From NCBI GenBank assembly GCA_021809235.1, contig JAKBAG010000091.1:1-10604 (forward strand): 10,604 bases of DNA. Reading direction: 5' to 3'. The position numbers and the translations under genes were made by a program. Shown here in pieces: positions 6,888-10,604 of this stretch (the first letter of the stretch is position 1; the number at the start of each line of letters is the position of its first letter). Below the pieces are notes generated by a model. The model searched no databases and was not told the DNA's origin. It saw nothing but the letters and a program-made list of their open reading frames with translations. This DNA comes from Acidobacteriota bacterium. GTDB taxonomy: Bacteria; Acidobacteriota; Terriglobia; Terriglobales; Acidobacteriaceae.

Positions 6888-7088
6888 GGACGGAGTCCAC
6901 CTTGCTGTGCGCGGATGAGCCGATGGGCCTGAAGTGCGCACAGGGGGAATATCGGCCGGGCGTAAGATGGCTTGAATGACGAAAGTAACGTGACCGGCGC
7001 GTCGCATCCTGTTTGCTTCCACAGCGCAGCATTGCGAGGGATGGCTGCTTCGATCGGCAGCCTTGCCTGCGGGTGCTTTGCCGGAGTC

Positions 7089-7105
7089 GGCCTGCGCTTC
7101 AGGCC
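7089..7105 (-). other. Hairpin overlapping the comM stop codon
   Basis: On the coding (minus) strand GGCCTG (7105-7100) pairs perfectly with CAGGCC (7094-7089) around the loop AAGCG. The TGA stop (7101-7099) straddles the stem-loop border. No T-run follows on the minus strand, so termination here is uncertain. Confidence 0.4.
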
Positions 7106-8658
7106 CAGTAGCTGCGGTCCAGCGTGCGGTACTGGATAGCCTCGGCCAGATGGGGGACAGCGAGGGATTCGGCGCCTTCCAGATCGGCGATGGTGCGGGC
7201 CACCTTCAGGATGCGGTCGTGGGCGCGGGCGCTGAGTCCCTGCTGCTGCATGGCGCGCTCCAGCAGTCGCTCCGCATCGGGGCTAAGTTCGCAGTGGGTG
7301 CGGATCTGGCGGGTGGACATCTGGGAGTTGGAAAAGATTTTTTCTCCGGCGCGCTGGAATCGTTCCCGCTGGCGTTGCCGGGCGGCCATCACGCGGTCTC
7401 GAATCTGGGTGGAGCCTTCGGCAGCGGCAGCGCCGCGCAGCTCCTTGTACTGGACGGCGGGAACTTCGATGTGGATATCAATGCGGTCCAGCAGTGGCCC
7501 GGAGACCTTGGAGACGTAACGCTGGATCATGGGCGGGGTGCAGAGACACTCGCGGGATTTGTCATTGAAGTAGCCGCAGGGGCAGGGATTCATGGCAGCA
7601 GCAAGCATGAAGCGTGCGGGAAAAGTGAGCGACATGCTGGCGCGTGCGATGGTGACGGTGTGCTCCTCCAGAGGCTGGCGCATGACTTCCAGCACGTTGC
7701 GGGGAAACTCCGGCAGCTCATCGAGGAAGAGCAGTCCGTTGTGGGCCAGGGAGACTTCGCCGGGCCGCGGGACGGCGCCACCGCCGATCAGGCCGGCGTC
7801 GGAAATGGTGTGGTGGGGCGCGCGAAAGGGCCGCTGCGTGACTAGCCCTGCGGAGGAGTCCAGCACGCCTGCGACGGAATGAATTTTGGTCGTTTCCAGC
7901 GCTTCCTCGAAGGTGAGCGGCGCCAGGATGGAAGGCAGCCGCTTGGCAAGCATGGTTTTGCCGGAGCCGGGCGGGCCGATCATCAGGATGTTGTGTCCAC
8001 CGGCGGCGGCAACCTCCAGCGCACGTTTGGCGGTCTGTTGGCCGCGCACATCGCTGAAGTCGGCGGCGTGGTGCAGCAGTTCGGCGAGCAGGGCATCGGT
8101 AGCTGCCTGCGCGTGCGGTCGCTGGACGACGCCGAGGACGGTGTTGCGCAGCAGGTCGACAACATCGGAGAGGCTGCGGACCGGATAGACGCGAATGCCT
8201 TCGACGACGGCCGCCTCCGGCGCGTTGACGGATGGGACCAGCAGATTTGCGATCCCGCGGGCGCGGGCCAGAATGGCGATGGAAAGCATGCCGGGGACCG
8301 GGCGCACGGTCCCATCCAGACCCAGCTCGCCAACCATGAGGAAGCGGTCGAGATCAACGCCCTGAAGCGAGCCGTTGGCGCTCAGGATGCCGATCGCGAT
8401 GGGCAGATCGAAGCCTGCGCCTTCTTTCTTCAGATCGGCCGGGGCCAGGTTGATGGTGATGTGCGTGGGCGGCGTGGCAAAGCCGGAGTTCTTCATCGCG
8501 GAGCGAACGCGGTCGCGGCTTTCGCGGACGGCGGCATCGGGCAGTCCGACGGTGTGGAATTTGTCCTCTTCAAGAACAACATGGCTGATGTCCACCTCCA
8601 CTTCGATGAGGTTGGCATCGATGCCGTAGACGGCGGCGCTGAGCACTTTGGCAAGCAT
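7099..8658 (-). CDS. comM: ComM/YifB-family Mg-chelatase-like AAA+ ATPase
   Basis: This 519-residue protein has the full three-part ComM/YifB architecture. An N-terminal ChlI (Lon-protease-like fold) domain spans about 1-170. An AAA+ core (about 190-396) has Walker A GPPGSGKT (228-235) and Walker B LLFLDELPEF (309-318, D313/E314). The core also holds the NPCPCG...CLC cysteine cluster (C359, C361, C371, C373) and R392 in DRIDIHIEVP. A C-terminal Mg_chelatase_C helical domain spans roughly 404-510. In Vibrio and Haemophilus ComM is a hexameric helicase that drives branch migration while transformed single-stranded DNA is integrated; here that role is inferred from the family. The ATG at 8658 gives the family start (MLAKVLSAAVYGIDA). 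The frame stays open to 8928 but would invade the esterase gene. No Shine-Dalgarno is visible, and a TGCTACACT box ends 15 nt before the start, so the leader may be very short. Confidence 0.93.
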   Translation of the reverse strand: MLAKVLSAAVYGIDANLIEVEVDISHVVLEEDKFHTVGLPDAAVRESRDRVRSAMKNSGFATPPTHITINLAPADLKKEGAGFDLPIAIGILSANGSLQGVDLDRFLMVGELGLDGTVRPVPGMLSIAILARARGIANLLVPSVNAPEAAVVEGIRVYPVRSLSDVVDLLRNTVLGVVQRPHAQAATDALLAELLHHAADFSDVRGQQTAKRALEVAAAGGHNILMIGPPGSGKTMLAKRLPSILAPLTFEEALETTKIHSVAGVLDSSAGLVTQRPFRAPHHTISDAGLIGGGAVPRPGEVSLAHNGLLFLDELPEFPRNVLEVMRQPLEEHTVTIARASMSLTFPARFMLAAAMNPCPCGYFNDKSRECLCTPPMIQRYVSKVSGPLLDRIDIHIEVPAVQYKELRGAAAAEGSTQIRDRVMAARQRQRERFQRAGEKIFSNSQMSTRQIRTHCELSPDAERLLERAMQQQGLSARAHDRILKVARTIADLEGAESLAVPHLAEAIQYRTLDRSYWA

Positions 8659-8673
8659 AGTCGGTTCAGGGCG

Positions 8674-8682
8674 AGTGTAGCA
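8674..8682 (-). promoter_or_regulatory. Candidate extended -10 promoter for comM
   Basis: On the minus strand the bases read TGCTACACT, fitting an extended -10 (TG, one base, then TACACT). Transcription would start about 7 nt further on, near 8666-8668, leaving a leader of only about 8-10 nt before the comM ATG at 8658. No -35 hexamer is recognisable, which an extended -10 can tolerate. Confidence 0.4.
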
Positions 8683-8750
8683 TTGCAGGACGGGCGAGGT
8701 ACGGAAGCAGCCGCGGATTCGCAGCGGATCAGCGGTGGGGATCGGTTGCG

Positions 8751-8759
8751 TGATATGGT
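8751..8759 (+). promoter_or_regulatory. Candidate extended -10 promoter for the carboxylesterase gene
   Basis: TGATATGGT fits the TG-N-TANNNT extended -10 pattern. A start site near 8766 would give a leader of about 14 nt that still holds the ribosome binding site at 8767-8771. There is no clear -35. It lies in the 121-bp region shared with divergent comM. Confidence 0.25.
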
Positions 8760-8766
8760 GGTCGGC

Positions 8767-8771
8767 GGGAG
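8767..8771 (+). promoter_or_regulatory. Ribosome binding site deciding the carboxylesterase start
   Basis: GGGAG is followed by the 8-nt spacer AAAAAAAC and then ATG at 8780. This is the best-placed Shine-Dalgarno in the window and favours 8780 over the in-frame ATGs at 8735 and 8813. Confidence 0.7.
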
Positions 8772-8779
8772 AAAAAAAC

Positions 8780-10387
8780 ATGATTCGCTGGGGCAGAGTT
8801 GGATCAACGGGGATGCGCCGGTTGGCGATGGCCCTGCTGGCTGTGGTTGCGGTGAGCGCCGCTGCCGATACGCTGACGGTGCGCACCATTGACGGCAAGC
8901 TGCATGGCAAGCTGATCAACCACGACAAGGTGCGAGCCTTCCAGGGGATTCCCTATGCGGCACCGCCCGTGGGCAAGCTGCGGTGGCAGCCGCCCCGGCG
9001 CGAGGAGCACTGGAAGGGAACGTTTGAGGCGACGAAGTATGGTCATCACTGCGCGCAGAATCACGTCTTTGCCGACATGATCTTCCAGGACTCGACCTCG
9101 CCGGACGATCCGGGCTCGGAGGACTGCCTGACGCTGAACGTGTACACGCCGGCAACGGCGACGAGCAAGTCGAAGCTGCCGGTGATGTTCTGGATTCATG
9201 GCGGCGGATACGCCGGTGGCGGCAGCTCCGAGCCGCGCCACGACGGAGATTTTCTCCCATTGAAGGGCGTGGTGCTGGTGACGATCAACTACCGGCTGGG
9301 CGTCTTTGGTTTTCTCACCCTGCCGCAGCTCTCTGCCGAGCAGGATGGCACGAGCGGCAACTACGGGCTGATGGACATGGTGCAGGCGCTGCAGTGGGTG
9401 CAGGAGAATATCTCCGGCTTTGGCGGCGATCCGAAGAATGTGACGATCTTCGGGGAAAGCGCCGGGTCGTTTGCGGTCAGCACGCTGATGGCGGTGCCCT
9501 CGGCGCAGGGACTGTTTGCCAAGGCGATTGGCGAAAGCGGGGGCGCGTTGTCCTCGGGCACGCTGGCGATGCCGACCGGAGACGCGCAGGCGGAGAAGGA
9601 CGAGAAACTCATGGAAGACCTGCACGTGGCCACGCTGGAGCAGCTGCGCGCAGTGCCTGCGGATGCGGTGCTTGCAACCGTGGCCAAGGATCGTTCGCTG
9701 CGCTTTGCGCCGGTGGTCGATGGCCGCTTCATTCCCGAGCCGATTGTGCAGATTTACGTGAAGGGCAAGCAGGCGCATGTGCCGCTGCTGGCGGGCTTCA
9801 ACCGCGACGAAGGCAGTTTTCTGGGCAAGGGCATGACAGCGGCCAAGTGGAAGGACTTTGCGACGGCGCACTTTGGCGACGATGCTGCCACCTTCCTGCG
9901 GCTCTATCCGGCAACCGACGATGCGGTGGCACAGCGGTCGGCAGCCGATTATGGCGGCGATGCGTTCATTGCCTACGGAACCTGGAAGTGGATCGAGTTC
10001 CACCGCAAGACGGGCGAGTCGCCGGTCTATCGCTACAAGCTGGACCTGGGCGCCCCGCCAAGCAAGTTCCATCCCGATCCGGTGGCCTTCCACTCCGATG
10101 ACATCGAGTATGTGTTCGGCACGCTGGCAACGCGTCCGGGCGCGGTGTGGAGGCCGGAGGACTGGAAGCTGAGCGACCAGATGATGACCTACTGGACGAA
10201 CTTTGCCAAGACGGGCAATCCGAATGGCGAGGGGGTGCCACAGTGGCCGGAGTATGGCGAGGGCGACCCGGTGCTGCACCTGGACAACCCAATCAGTTCG
10301 CGGCCTGACGAGAATCGTCCGCGGTACGAGTGGTGGCTGGAGCAGGAAGAAAAGGCTGCAACGACGGCCAGGCCGCAGGGCAACTGA
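8780..10387 (+). CDS. Exported type-B carboxylesterase (alpha/beta hydrolase)
   Basis: This 535-residue protein belongs to the carboxylesterase/lipase/cholinesterase family and should hydrolyse carboxylic esters outside the cytoplasm. Residues 12-29 (MRRLAMALLAVVAVSAAA) form a signal peptide with probable cleavage before D30. Family marks in order are FQGIPYAAPPVGKLRW, EDCLTLNVYTP with C116 (likely disulfide to C91), the oxyanion-hole motif HGGG (140-143), NYRLGVFGFL, GNYGLMDMVQALQWVQENI, and GGDPKNVTIFGESAGS. The catalytic Ser227 lies in GESAG (225-229). The acid is E344 in NRDEG and the His is H438 in FHSDDIEYVFG, so the triad is complete. The C-terminal TYWTNFAKTGNPN is also typical. The physiological substrate cannot be read from sequence. 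It is divergent from comM. The start at 8780 rests on a strong ribosome binding site; Met12 (8813) would begin exactly at the signal peptide. No clear terminator follows. Confidence 0.93.
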   Translation: MIRWGRVGSTGMRRLAMALLAVVAVSAAADTLTVRTIDGKLHGKLINHDKVRAFQGIPYAAPPVGKLRWQPPRREEHWKGTFEATKYGHHCAQNHVFADMIFQDSTSPDDPGSEDCLTLNVYTPATATSKSKLPVMFWIHGGGYAGGGSSEPRHDGDFLPLKGVVLVTINYRLGVFGFLTLPQLSAEQDGTSGNYGLMDMVQALQWVQENISGFGGDPKNVTIFGESAGSFAVSTLMAVPSAQGLFAKAIGESGGALSSGTLAMPTGDAQAEKDEKLMEDLHVATLEQLRAVPADAVLATVAKDRSLRFAPVVDGRFIPEPIVQIYVKGKQAHVPLLAGFNRDEGSFLGKGMTAAKWKDFATAHFGDDAATFLRLYPATDDAVAQRSAADYGGDAFIAYGTWKWIEFHRKTGESPVYRYKLDLGAPPSKFHPDPVAFHSDDIEYVFGTLATRPGAVWRPEDWKLSDQMMTYWTNFAKTGNPNGEGVPQWPEYGEGDPVLHLDNPISSRPDENRPRYEWWLEQEEKAATTARPQGN

Positions 10388-10478
10388 GGCCGCGGGCAGG
10401 GTGCCGAGGCTGGCGAGTCCGAACCGCGCCAAGCCAACAACTTGCATCCTGCCCCATCCTTCGTGCCACACTGGAAGG

Positions 10479-10604
10479 GTGTCTGCCCAAACCATTGTCA
10501 TTCTCGACTTCGGGTCGCAGTATACCCAGCTGATTGCCCGGCGTATCCGCGAGTTCAACGTTTTTTCGGTCGTGCTGCCTTGCACGGCCAGCCGTGAGGA
10601 GATT
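10479..10604 (+). CDS. guaA: GMP synthase (glutamine-hydrolysing), first 42 codons (cut by window edge)
   Basis: The frame from a GTG at 10479 runs open to the window end and encodes 42 residues. They include ILDFGSQYTQLIARRIRE (residues 8-25), the hallmark N-terminus of the class-I glutamine amidotransferase domain of GuaA. The enzyme aminates XMP to GMP with ATP and glutamine in cytoplasmic purine synthesis. Its catalytic Cys, His and Glu and the ATP-pyrophosphatase domain lie beyond the window. No ATG is available in frame; the GTG gives a typical start (M)SAQTIVILDFG. The purine-rich GGAAGG (10473-10478) touches the GTG with no spacer, too close to act as a normal Shine-Dalgarno. The 91-bp gap after the esterase contains no other gene. 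Confidence 0.92.
   Translation, partial: MSAQTIVILDFGSQYTQLIARRIREFNVFSVVLPCTASREEI

Noticed and set aside
7879..8892. 337-codon plus-strand frame opposite comM
   Set aside because: It is opposite a complete ComM with Walker A and B. The Gly/Asp/Ala-rich translation looks like a reverse-complement shadow.
8804..10585. 593-codon open frame antisense to the esterase
   Set aside because: It mirrors the esterase gene, whose intact triad and signal peptide show the plus strand is coding. The product is rich in Arg/His/Leu and has no recognisable motif. GC-rich coding DNA commonly leaves such open antisense frames.
1..10604. A novel defence, mobile or biosynthetic system
   Set aside because: All long genes belong to familiar families with independent roles. 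There are no flanking repeats, integrase, transposase, CRISPR array, toxin-antitoxin pair or gene cluster logic to support such a claim.

Overview
The window (about 60% G+C or more) looks like chromosomal housekeeping and metabolic DNA from a soil-type Gram-negative bacterium, most probably an acidobacterium of the Terriglobia (inference). The reasons are a membrane-anchored parvulin chaperone whose N-terminus (MIRFLQ, then one membrane segment ending in TLIPG) matches my recollection of that phylum, a WcaF-like acyltransferase, a tail-heavy one-helix small protein, and the base composition. No transposase, integrase, tRNA, rRNA, CRISPR array or prophage gene was seen, and no obvious defence or other novel multi-gene system.

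Layout. At the left edge a WcaF-like acyltransferase runs leftwards and is cut by the window (1-352). Divergent from it is a PpiD/SurA-like periplasmic peptidyl-prolyl isomerase (487-2445), closed by the clearest intrinsic terminator here (2481-2518). Three rightward units follow: 4-alpha-glucanotransferase malQ (2587-4179), an Nramp Mn2+/Fe2+ transporter mntH (4286-5632), and a probable two-gene unit of a 61-residue unknown protein (5749-5934) and a stand-alone, apparently catalytically dead 3-hydroxyacyl-CoA dehydrogenase NAD-binding domain (5976-6551). Two leftward genes converge on this block: a 70-residue one-helix membrane protein (6675-6887) and the ComM/YifB AAA+ ATPase (7099-8658). 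Divergent from comM across 121 bp is an exported type-B carboxylesterase (8780-10387). The first 42 codons of GMP synthase guaA (from 10479) close the window.

The genes do not form one pathway. They cover envelope protein folding, surface polysaccharide modification, maltodextrin/glycogen turnover, metal uptake, DNA uptake/recombination, ester hydrolysis and purine synthesis. The least explained features are the dehydrogenase-like protein with its small upstream partner, and a recurring arrangement in which stop codons lie in or against the loop of short perfect or near-perfect hairpins (malQ, mntH, the dehydrogenase-like gene, comM) without good T-tracts. Long open frames opposite malQ/mntH, comM and the esterase were judged to be composition shadows.
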